A stretch of 6,026 nucleotides of DNA from Porticoccaceae bacterium (GCA_002692165.1 NZJL01000039.1:1-6026), one strand, 5' to 3'. Shown: positions 1-5,917, counted from the stretch's first letter. Made by a program: numbers and translations. The notes: a model not told the origin generated them from the letters alone.

Positions 1-241
1 GGAGGTTAATGAGGCCTTTGCAGTAGTTACAATGGCCGCAATGCATGATTTGAGGATAGACCACTCAGTCGTAAATGTTAATGGTGGAGCATGTGCCTTG
101 GGACACCCGATCGGAGCAAGCGGGGCACGTATTCTGGTGACGCTGATCCATGCCCTTCGTCAACAAAATCTAAAGCGTGGCATTGCCAGTTTGTGTATTG
201 GAGGTGGCGAGGCCACAGCGATGGCAGTAGAAATCGTTTGA
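1..241 (+). CDS. Thiolase / acetyl-CoA C-acetyltransferase, C-terminal part (5' truncated by window edge)
   Basis: Only the last 79 complete codons are present, read from base 2 to a TGA at 239-241; the rest lies left of the window. The frame shows thiolase C-terminal landmarks in order: NEAFA near the start, [19 protein letters not shown] (the GHP histidine of the active site), then [11 protein letters not shown], holding the second catalytic cysteine. Thiolases of this class condense two acetyl-CoA to acetoacetyl-CoA or run the reverse cleavage, in cytoplasmic fatty-acid, ketone or polyhydroxyalkanoate metabolism. The C-terminal sequence resembles biosynthetic, acetoacetyl-CoA type enzymes, but the fragment cannot separate atoB, phaA or fadA-like roles, so no symbol is given. 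It converges on the dolP-like gene with a 19-base gap containing a run of seven T but no convincing hairpin. Confidence 0.95.
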   Translation, partial: EVNEAFAVVTMAAMHDLRIDHSVVNVNGGACALGHPIGASGARILVTLIHALRQQNLKRGIASLCIGGGEATAMAVEIV

Positions 242-260
242 ATTTGTCTTGTTTTTTTAT

Positions 261-827
261 CTAGTCAGTGTATTCTAATACTTTGACAACACGTCGAACA
301 CCGCCAGTTTCCTGCGCTCGATTTGCAGCCTTCTCGCCCATTATTTTCGGCACTAAACCCATCAGATACACGACATTATCCTCTGTTATGACATCAATAT
401 CGCTCGCAACAACCTCTTCATCCAAGGCGAGTTTAATCTTTACTTTGGCTGTAATCATGCTGTCCACACCTCTATCAGGAATAGAGGAATTAGGGCGTAT
501 TTTCAACTCATTATGCACGACTCGAACGCCTTTAATGGATCGTGCAGTGTCACCGGCAATCGTCTTCAGTCTCTGATTAGGGGCCTCCCCAGTCAAGAGC
601 ACTACGGAATTAAAAACGTTGATATTAATATTGGCATATTCTAAATCAGTATCAGCTTTTTTTATGTTTACTCCGATATGCCTTGCGATCGTGGAGTCAG
701 TTATGTCGACTCCGATCCCTTGAGAGGCCTCTTCTTTGCCTACGGGCTCCTCGCGCACCAGATGCTCTATGGTCGTGCAGCCGAAAAAAATGAAAGGTGT
801 AATTATCAAAAAAATAATTTTAGACAC
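261..827 (-). CDS. dolP: DolP/YraP-like outer-membrane lipoprotein with two BON domains
   Basis: This 188-residue protein matches E. coli DolP in length (191) and architecture. Residues 1-16 form a hydrophobic signal peptide ending in FFGC, with the lipidated cysteine probably Cys17. The residue after it is Thr rather than Asp, which suits Lol export to the outer membrane. BON domain 1 spans about 44-110 (VVLLTG at 75-80) and BON domain 2 about 121-187 (VVYLMGLVP at 152-160, GGVRRV at 175-180). E. coli DolP binds anionic phospholipid at division sites and supports outer-membrane integrity; the same role is inferred here. The start is GTG at 825-827, directly abutting the diaA TAA, with GGGAG 8 bases upstream, so it is probably translationally coupled to diaA. 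The aromatic residue before ITTK in E. coli BON2 is Met124 here, and the lipobox is not ideal. The gene end faces the thiolase gene. Confidence 0.9.
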   Translation of the reverse strand: MSKIIFLIITPFIFFGCTTIEHLVREEPVGKEEASQGIGVDITDSTIARHIGVNIKKADTDLEYANININVFNSVVLLTGEAPNQRLKTIAGDTARSIKGVRVVHNELKIRPNSSIPDRGVDSMITAKVKIKLALDEEVVASDIDVITEDNVVYLMGLVPKIMGEKAANRAQETGGVRRVVKVLEYTD

Positions 828-1388
828 TTAATTTTCTCCCAAAATAATGTGGTCGACGAGTTGACTTAGGCTGTCAATAATTTGAAGGTGCAGTTGGCTT
901 AGTACACTTGTATCGAACTGGCTCAGATCAATACAAAGGTCACGAGGTGTTAAGTGCTCTATCAGGATGACATCGTCTTTGTAAGCCACCAGTACAATCC
1001 TTAAATCCCTTTGGACTCCGGCTTCGATAAATTGCATTAAGTTGCTATCACTAGCGCCACGGCTAAGCAAGAATAAGATATCTGATGACTTTGAATGGGT
1101 CAAGAGCACTTTCGCTTTGCAATCACTATTAATCCCATACATCATTTGGTTTAAGTTTAGCGACGGAAAACCGGGCCGCTCTATTCTGGTCCCCAAAGCG
1201 AGATTAACAGTAAGAAGTTGAGCTAATCCACATGAGCTTCCTTGACCGGCAGTAAATATAGTATTGCCCGTTAATAAGGCATCCGCCATGATCTGTGTCG
1301 CCACTTGAATGGAATCCGAGAAACTGTCACCGAGAATCATGGAGCTTTCGATTATTTGCTCAAAAAATTTGTAAAGAATCCGGTCCAC
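828..1388 (-). CDS. diaA: DiaA-type SIS-domain protein, DnaA initiator-associating factor
   Basis: This 186-residue single SIS-domain protein is of the GmhA/DiaA family (E. coli DiaA is 196). The N-terminal helical part covers about 1-40, followed by the SIS core with GNTIFTAGQGSSCG (41-54) and ERPGFPSLNLN (70-80). Aligned by eye to E. coli GmhA, the catalytic Glu65 corresponds to Asn62 and His180 to Asp172. It therefore should not be a working sedoheptulose-7-phosphate isomerase, which supports DiaA. DiaA is a tetramer that binds several DnaA molecules and promotes ordered assembly at oriC. The lpoA-diaA-dolP order agrees with E. coli and Pseudomonas. The start is GTG at 1386-1388 with GAGGT 6 bases upstream. 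A separate extended -10 promoter lies in the gap before it. The E. coli DnaA-contact pair Leu190-Phe191 appears to be Ile182-Leu183 here. The alternative name gmhA is less likely. Confidence 0.87.
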   Translation of the reverse strand: MDRILYKFFEQIIESSMILGDSFSDSIQVATQIMADALLTGNTIFTAGQGSSCGLAQLLTVNLALGTRIERPGFPSLNLNQMMYGINSDCKAKVLLTHSKSSDILFLLSRGASDSNLMQFIEAGVQRDLRIVLVAYKDDVILIEHLTPRDLCIDLSQFDTSVLSQLHLQIIDSLSQLVDHIILGEN

Positions 1389-1441
1389 TCACTACCTCTT
1401 TTCTAAGAAGGTGCGTAATAAATTCAAAAATTGTAGTTCAA

Positions 1442-1450
1442 ATTATATCA
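1442..1450 (-). promoter_or_regulatory. Extended -10 promoter for diaA-dolP
   Basis: On the minus strand these bases read TGATATAAT, a perfect TGnTATAAT extended -10 element. It lies just after the lpoA stop codon, with the -10 hexamer at 1447-1442. There is no good -35 at 16-18 bases spacing, which extended -10 promoters tolerate. Transcription would begin near 1435, giving a leader of roughly 46 bases before the diaA GTG at 1388. It would let diaA and dolP be expressed independently of lpoA. The match is seen directly; activity is inferred. Confidence 0.55.
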
Positions 1451-1460
1451 TTAGAAAGTC

Positions 1461-3323
1461 TTAGTACTCAGGAGATATTGTGGACACACCGTTTGGGTCA
1501 AATTTGGCCCAGCCTGGTTGCCTTATGATATGGCCATCTGAAAGAGTCAGTATCCCTGTTGCGCCAAATATTGGTGTTTGGATGCCGGTTAGTCTTAGAC
1601 CCAGTAACTCCCTGGATGCGAGAAATGTGTCATAACCTAACGCATAAAAATTCCGTAACGCGGGATGGAGACCCAGACCTGGCTGTAACTCTATAGGTAA
1701 TTGGCCCTTAATAGTCCATGGCATAACGCAAAATTCCACTCCGGCAAGATCTCGGTCTAAATTTTCTTGGAACAAACCCCCATAAACATGGGAGCTGGCA
1801 TATATGGGTATGTCCCCTGCATATAGGAAGTCCAAAGTTGGTTTGATTTGTCGTGCAATTTCGGGATAGCCAAGCATTACTATTAGGTCTACGTCCTGAC
1901 GTCTGCGTTGCCGAGTTATCAACTTACTATTGATGAATCTTCTCAGTTGAGTCCCTCTTGCCTCGCTTAAGTCGATGTGGAGAGGCGGTTTTAGAATGGG
2001 ACTGAAGTCGCTGACATTTTCTGGATAATGAATAGTACTTAAAATCTTTCCGCCATGACTAGACCAAAGACTTTCAAAATGCTCACTTGCTCTAACACCC
2101 CATCCAGTCTCGGGCACGATTAATAAAACTCTGCGCATATTTAGATGCAAAGCCCTCTGAGCAATCTGATCCATCTCATCGAGTGGAGAAAATCCGAATT
2201 GAAATAAGTTTTCTGGTCCACTCAAGTTTGTTGTTTTAATTCTGTTTAGACTGATGGTGGGAACTGGCAATTTGTCAAGTCCAATAAGAGTTCTCACACC
2301 CGCGCTCCTGAGGGGACCAATGATCATTTGGGCGCCATTTGACACCGCCTCGTTGTAGATATCCTGCAATCGCCTCTGGGATGTGTCATATATTTGCAGG
2401 TCAGGACCGTCTCCAGTTTCGGTCAAAAGCTTGTAGTAAGCAGTCATGAAGCCGTTGAGCAGAGTTTGACTTGCTTCGAGATATTCGCCCGAGAAAGGAA
2501 GTAAGATAGCGATCGACTTAGGCGGATTGCTCAGGCCAACATCAGCACGAAGCAATGACGGTGGTGTTGAAAATGCTGGATGGTTTTGCCAGTTTTCTCT
2601 CCACAGGTCGAATTTCGCTAGCTGTGTTCCTCTATCGCCCTGAGCTTCTCGGTATAGAGCAGCAAGCTTGTACCAGCCGGCGACCGTTACATCTTCTGAC
2701 ACTTTTTGATTCAAGTGGTCGAACGGCAAGCGATTCAGCAGGTTCCAAATCTCGTCATGAAATCTTTGTTGAGCTGCTGAGACAGGCAAGGAAGCTGCTA
2801 TACTTATAGCTTTTTGAAGATAGTTAGAAACACTTCCCAAAGTTATACCTAGGTCTATTTGGAGTTTTAGTGTTCGGAAGCTGTCCGAGACATTACTTTC
2901 TGGCTCGAGTGCTTGAAAGCGCGCTTCCTCTAGCAAGGCTTTAACTGACAGCCAATTTTTCTCTTTTGCTGCGATCTCCGCTCTGAAAAGCACAAACTCT
3001 AAATAGTCGTTGTTTGTCAAATGATTGAGATCTATTTCTTTTACTATCTCTAAATATTTGTCATATTTTCCGATATTATGAAATGCTTTTGCGCTTTCCA
3101 ACATTAGATGTTGACGTACTATCAAATCAACTGATCGCAATGCTTGTTGGTAGAGTCGTGTTGCCTTTTTGGCGTCAGAACGGATCGGTATATCAATCGC
3201 TTGCCTTGGAGCAGATGATTTGGTGGCCTCGGCTTTTTTTATTTGATTAGATGGCGCGCAGCCGACAATTAAAGCTAATATAAAGATACCAATTGATAAA
3301 AGACAAAGAGTGCGACTTACCAT
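1461..3323 (-). CDS. lpoA: LpoA, outer-membrane lipoprotein activator of penicillin-binding protein PBP1A
   Basis: From ATG 3321-3323 the protein has 620 residues (E. coli LpoA 678). Residues 1-21 are a lipoprotein signal peptide with an IVGC lipobox and Cys22. About 50-255 is the helical, TPR-like N-terminal region, ending in a tryptophan-rich stretch with NHPA. From about 268 (PKSIAILLPFSG) to the end is a periplasmic-binding-protein-like domain, with MIIGPL and the family-typical GATGILTL near the C-terminus. LpoA reaches through the periplasm from the outer membrane and stimulates transpeptidation by PBP1A; that gene is not in the window. The frame stays open upstream. An in-frame ATG at 3353 would give a longer n-region (MKRVPH) and overlap rsmI more. 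I chose 3323 for the compact signal peptide, although its Shine-Dalgarno (GGAT) is weak. The next gene downstream is diaA, without the usual yraN between. Confidence 0.9.
   Translation of the reverse strand: MVSRTLCLLSIGIFILALIVGCAPSNQIKKAEATKSSAPRQAIDIPIRSDAKKATRLYQQALRSVDLIVRQHLMLESAKAFHNIGKYDKYLEIVKEIDLNHLTNNDYLEFVLFRAEIAAKEKNWLSVKALLEEARFQALEPESNVSDSFRTLKLQIDLGITLGSVSNYLQKAISIAASLPVSAAQQRFHDEIWNLLNRLPFDHLNQKVSEDVTVAGWYKLAALYREAQGDRGTQLAKFDLWRENWQNHPAFSTPPSLLRADVGLSNPPKSIAILLPFSGEYLEASQTLLNGFMTAYYKLLTETGDGPDLQIYDTSQRRLQDIYNEAVSNGAQMIIGPLRSAGVRTLIGLDKLPVPTISLNRIKTTNLSGPENLFQFGFSPLDEMDQIAQRALHLNMRRVLLIVPETGWGVRASEHFESLWSSHGGKILSTIHYPENVSDFSPILKPPLHIDLSEARGTQLRRFINSKLITRQRRRQDVDLIVMLGYPEIARQIKPTLDFLYAGDIPIYASSHVYGGLFQENLDRDLAGVEFCVMPWTIKGQLPIELQPGLGLHPALRNFYALGYDTFLASRELLGLRLTGIQTPIFGATGILTLSDGHIIRQPGWAKFDPNGVSTISPEY
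3279..3284 (+). promoter_or_regulatory. Possible -10 element for rsmI inside lpoA
   Basis: TATAAA (5 of 6 to the consensus) lies in lpoA signal-peptide coding sequence and would start transcription near 3291, about 31 bases before the rsmI ATG. I see no good -35 at standard spacing. It is listed because rsmI has no upstream intergenic space, so its promoter must lie in lpoA; this is the best candidate by eye. Confidence 0.25.
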
Positions 3324-4167
3324 GAAAAAAGATCCATGTGGTACCCTCTTCATTGTTTCCACGCCTATTGGCAACTTGGCGGACATGTCACATCGCGCAA
3401 TCAAAACACTCGGCCTAGCAGATTGTATTGCTTGCGAAGATACGCGCCAAAGTAAAAAATTGCTAGACCATTATCGCATAAATTCATCATTGATTGCTTA
3501 TCACGAGCATAGCAGCGCCAAAATTACGGATAAACTTTTAACTATGTTGGCTCGGGGAAGAAATGTTGCCGTAATTTCTGATAGTGGCACGCCCTTGATC
3601 TCTGATCCTGGGTTTAGATTAGTTTATCGAGCTAGACAAGAAGGCTACGAAGTTGTTCCTATTCCGGGCAGCTGTGCGCTTATAGCCGCCTTGTGCGTTT
3701 CAGGGTTAGCCACAGATCGATTCAGTTTTATTGGTTTTTTGCCGTCGAAGAGCCTCCAGCGCAAAGAAGCACTAAAAGGGCTGCAGAAATTTGGGCACAC
3801 TGTCATATGCTATGAGTCACCTCATCGCATTAAAGACACTTTGTGTGATGCTATAGAAATCTTGGGGGCAAATCGTAACGCTTTCATAGCAAGAGAGATG
3901 ACTAAGATGTATGAGACATATCTGGCTGGCAATTTAGGGGAGCTCGCGAATTTAGTTTCATGTGACACTTACCAACAAAAAGGTGAAATCGTTCTTGTGA
4001 TAGAAGCACCAAATGAATGTCGTGAGATCAGTTTAGAGGCTGAAAGAATCTTACTTCTGATGTTGAAAGAATTTTCGGTTAGCAAAGCGGCTTTGCTAAC
4101 CGCGCAAATCACGGGCCTTGCTAAAAGGACGATTTATAAAAAAGCTCTTGATTTAACAGATCGGTGA
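3322..4167 (+). CDS. rsmI: RsmI, 16S rRNA (cytidine1402-2'-O)-methyltransferase
   Basis: This 281-residue protein (E. coli RsmI 286) carries the tetrapyrrole-methylase fold. Motifs in order are STPIGNLAD (13-21), CEDTR (38-42), SDSGTPLISDPG (86-97), IPGSCA (114-119), GFLP (138-141), YESPHR (164-169), AREMTKMYE (190-198) and KGE (220-222). A C-terminal helical, HTH-like region (about 231-281, ending ...TIYKKALDL) is also present, as in E. coli. RsmI uses S-adenosylmethionine to 2'-O-methylate C1402 in the decoding centre of the 30S subunit. The chosen start is ATG 3322, whose bases overlap the lpoA ATG on the other strand. A GTG at 3310 would add four residues (MRLT), has AAAAGA 6 bases upstream, and cannot be excluded. 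The TGA at 4165-4167 lies inside the left arm of an inverted repeat. A strong hairpin lies within the gene at 4076-4102. Confidence 0.96.
   Translation: MKKDPCGTLFIVSTPIGNLADMSHRAIKTLGLADCIACEDTRQSKKLLDHYRINSSLIAYHEHSSAKITDKLLTMLARGRNVAVISDSGTPLISDPGFRLVYRARQEGYEVVPIPGSCALIAALCVSGLATDRFSFIGFLPSKSLQRKEALKGLQKFGHTVICYESPHRIKDTLCDAIEILGANRNAFIAREMTKMYETYLAGNLGELANLVSCDTYQQKGEIVLVIEAPNECREISLEAERILLLMLKEFSVSKAALLTAQITGLAKRTIYKKALDLTDR
3422..3450 (-). promoter_or_regulatory. Candidate sigma-70 promoter for lpoA inside rsmI
   Basis: On the minus strand, TTGGCG (-35, 3450-3445, 4 of 6) is followed after exactly 17 bases by TACAAT (-10, 3427-3422, 5 of 6). Transcription would begin near 3414, about 90 bases upstream of the lpoA ATG, antisense to the 5' part of rsmI. 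lpoA has no non-coding upstream DNA, so a promoter inside rsmI is required unless it is read through from rnt. The assignment is by eye. Confidence 0.35.
4076..4102. repeat. Perfect inverted repeat within rsmI (12-bp stem, 3-base loop)
   Basis: CGGTTAGCAAAG (4076-4087) is followed by CGG and then its exact reverse complement CTTTGCTAACCG (4091-4102). It lies about 65 bases before the rsmI stop and encodes part of the start of the C-terminal HTH-like region (around SVSKAALLTA). It has no T-tract on either side, so it is not a classic intrinsic terminator. It may be an RNA-stability or pause hairpin, or chance plus codon choice. Confidence 0.85.
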
Positions 4168-4195
4168 GTCCCTGAACGCTCTTTGATCACCGATC
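4159..4195. terminator. Inverted repeat at the rsmI/rnt convergent junction, possible bidirectional terminator
   Basis: GATCGGTGA (4159-4167) and TCACCGATC (4187-4195) are exact reverse complements separated by 19 bases. The left arm contains the rsmI TGA; the right arm ends one base before the rnt stop complement at 4197-4199. The position at both gene ends suggests a shared 3'-end hairpin. Neither side has a true U-run (rnt direction: TGTTAAATC), so rho-independent termination is uncertain and RNA 3'-end protection is an alternative. Confidence 0.45.
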
Positions 4196-4196
4196 C

Positions 4197-4826
4197 TCAA
4201 CCCAGCCTTACACCTCCAAGTTCGCGCCAGCGATTGATAATTCTGCAGAAAATCTCAGCTGTTTTGATCGCATCATACAAGGCGTTATGAGCCTCATTAT
4301 TTTCATAATGGATATTCGCACTTTGGCATGCGCGACCAAGGACCGTCTGACCATATGCCAATCCAGCTAAAGTACAAGTATCAAAACATGAAAAGGGGTG
4401 AAAGGGGTTACGTTTAACTTGATTTCGTTCTGCGGCAGCATTTATAAAGCCCAAGTCAAAGTGAGCATTGTGCGCCACCATGATGGCTCTTGTGCATCCA
4501 GTGATACTGATCTCTCGGCGGATTGGTCTAAAAACAGTTTGAAGTGCGTCTCTCTCATGCAAAGCCATCCGGTTTGGGTCTTGGAGATCGATTTTATTGA
4601 ACTCAATTGCGCTAGGTTCGATTATAGCGCCCTGGAAGGGGTCAACATTTGTACAAACAGACTTTTTAATCGAAAGTATCCCTTGCTCATCCATTTGAAG
4701 GAGCACTGCTCCGATCTCGAGCAGAGCATCCGTGCGCGAATTAAAACCACCTGTCTCAACATCAATGACCACTGGAAGAAAACCTCTGAATCGTTTTGAT
4801 ATTTCAGATGTCGATAATTCTTTCAA
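4197..4826 (-). CDS. rnt: RNase T, DEDDh 3'-5' exoribonuclease for tRNA turnover and stable RNA maturation
   Basis: This is a close full-length match to E. coli RNase T. From TTG 4826 it has 209 residues and runs one behind E. coli numbering. The DEDDh catalytic set is Asp22 and Glu24 (VIDVETGGF), Asp124 (VAHNAHFD), His180 and Asp185 (EAHNALYD). The nucleobase-stacking phenylalanines are present at 28, 76, 123 and 145. The enzyme is a dimer that trims tRNA CCA ends and 5S/23S rRNA 3' ends. The position of E. coli Glu73 is Ser here. No ATG is available near the N-terminus. TTG 4826 overlaps the pyrC TGA as TTGA, has GGAAG 11 bases upstream and gives an E. coli-like N-terminus. TTG 4844 (215 residues, MEAKIA...) is the longer alternative but lacks a Shine-Dalgarno. 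It is probably co-transcribed and coupled with pyrC, the same pairing as in Pseudomonas. Confidence 0.95.
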   Translation of the reverse strand: MKELSTSEISKRFRGFLPVVIDVETGGFNSRTDALLEIGAVLLQMDEQGILSIKKSVCTNVDPFQGAIIEPSAIEFNKIDLQDPNRMALHERDALQTVFRPIRREISITGCTRAIMVAHNAHFDLGFINAAAERNQVKRNPFHPFSCFDTCTLAGLAYGQTVLGRACQSANIHYENNEAHNALYDAIKTAEIFCRIINRWRELGGVRLG

Positions 4827-5863
4827 GGCAATCTTAGCTTCCAATTTAAGGCCATGCCGGCGGCCAGCGGAATCAGTTGGCTGCCGCAGAATGGGATTTC
4901 CTCAGGTATTGTCCAAGGCTCTTTGACGAGGGTTATTTTACTTTTGTTAAGAGGCAATTGGTAAAATTGGGCGCCATTGATGCTGGCAAAAGCCTCTAGA
5001 TGATGCATCGCATCGGCTTGGTCGAATACCTCTGCATAAAATTCTAATGCTGCATGATGACTAAAACAACCGGCACAACCACATGCACTTTCTTTGGTCT
5101 CTGACACATGAGGTGCTGAATCTGTGCCTAAAAAGAATTTTTTCGAACCGCTGGTGGCAGCCCTTATGAGTTCCTTTTGATGAATATCCCGCTTCAGGAT
5201 TGGCAAGCAATAAAGATGAGGTCGAATGCCGCCAGCAAGCATATCGTTTCGATTATAGAGAAGATGTTGAGGTGTTATTGTGGCTGCAAGATATTGATCA
5301 TTTTCTTCAACGTACTGGGCAGCCTGCGAGGTGGTAATATGCTCCAGTACTATCTTTAGCTCGGGGAATTTCTCCTTGATTCTTCGTAAATGACGGTCGA
5401 TAAAAACTGCCTCTCTATCGAAGATATCAATATTTTGGTCTGTAACCTCACCATGTAATTGGAGAATTAAATTCGATTCTTGAATCTCATTAAAGATGGG
5501 ATCTAAACGTTCAAGTTGAGTAACTCCACTAGCTGAGTTTGTAGTCGCTCCCGCGGGATAATATTTTACAGCTTGCACAAAACCACTTTTTTTTGCCTCG
5601 GATATATCCTTTTTGGAGGTGTCGTCTGTGAGGTAAAGAACCATCAAAGGCAACCATTGAGAGTCTTTCGGTCGATGCCGAAGTATCCGTTGACGATAAA
5701 AAAGGGCATCATTGACATTACGAACCGGCAGTTTTAGATTTGGCATGATAATACTTCGGCCAAAGTATTTGGCAGCGGCCGGCACAGTAGTGTCAAGTGC
5801 GTCACCGTCTCGGAGATGAACATGCCAATCGTCGGGTCGAATTAAAGTTAACTGATTAACCAT
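4823..5863 (-). CDS. pyrC: Dihydroorotase, PyrC type (class II)
   Basis: This 346-residue protein aligns end to end with E. coli PyrC (348). It catalyses reversible cyclisation of N-carbamoyl-aspartate to dihydroorotate, the third step of pyrimidine synthesis, in the cytoplasm. The binuclear zinc site is intact: His14 and His16 (DDWHVHLRDGD), Lys100 (the residue carbamylated in the family, AVKYYP), His137 (LHGEV), His175 (LEHITT) and Asp248 (LGTDSAPH). The flexible-loop threonines Thr107 and Thr108 (ATTNS) are kept, as is the CGCAGC cysteine cluster at 261-266. The start is ATG 5861-5863 with AGGG about 8 bases upstream, inside a 10-base palindrome. It is the first gene of a likely pyrC-rnt operon, and its 3' end overlaps rnt. 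Regulation by a pyrimidine-sensitive leader is plausible from the leader structures but not shown. Confidence 0.97.
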   Translation of the reverse strand: MVNQLTLIRPDDWHVHLRDGDALDTTVPAAAKYFGRSIIMPNLKLPVRNVNDALFYRQRILRHRPKDSQWLPLMVLYLTDDTSKKDISEAKKSGFVQAVKYYPAGATTNSASGVTQLERLDPIFNEIQESNLILQLHGEVTDQNIDIFDREAVFIDRHLRRIKEKFPELKIVLEHITTSQAAQYVEENDQYLAATITPQHLLYNRNDMLAGGIRPHLYCLPILKRDIHQKELIRAATSGSKKFFLGTDSAPHVSETKESACGCAGCFSHHAALEFYAEVFDQADAMHHLEAFASINGAQFYQLPLNKSKITLVKEPWTIPEEIPFCGSQLIPLAAGMALNWKLRLP

Positions 5864-5865
5864 AA

Positions 5866-5875
5866 AGGGCGCCCT
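5866..5875 (-). promoter_or_regulatory. 10-base palindrome over the pyrC ribosome binding site
   Basis: AGGGCGCCCT is its own reverse complement and contains the pyrC Shine-Dalgarno AGGG; it ends two bases before the ATG. As a hairpin it would have only a short stem, but it could serve as a protein operator or limit access to the ribosome binding site. Regulatory function is inference. Confidence 0.4.
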
Positions 5876-5917
5876 ATTTACGCTCCGATACCAAGCACCT
5901 TAACTTTCCTATAACAT

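Noticed and set aside
252..258. Run of seven T between the thiolase and dolP genes as an intrinsic terminator
   Set aside because: No GC-rich stem lies directly before it. The nearest small hairpin (GTGGC-GAG-GCCAC near 204-216) is more than 30 bases upstream, inside coding sequence.
268..576. 102-codon open frame on the plus strand opposite dolP
   Set aside because: It is antisense to a well-supported BON-domain gene, its translation resembles no family I know, and it has no Shine-Dalgarno or conserved motif.
828..1388. Calling the SIS protein GmhA phosphoheptose isomerase
   Set aside because: The catalytic Glu and His positions are Asn and Asp, and the gene order matches diaA.
3324..3404. 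N-terminal extension of lpoA to 3404
   Set aside because: It would put 27 residues before a clear lipoprotein signal peptide and overlap conserved rsmI coding sequence. ATG 3323 (or possibly 3353) fits better.
4398..4799. 133-codon open frame on the plus strand opposite rnt
   Set aside because: The minus strand encodes RNase T with all catalytic residues here; the opposing frame is a shadow.
5759..5773. Small inverted repeat GCCAAA-GTA-TTTGGC inside pyrC
   Set aside because: A 6-bp stem is short enough to expect by chance over 6 kb, and it falls in ordinary coding sequence.
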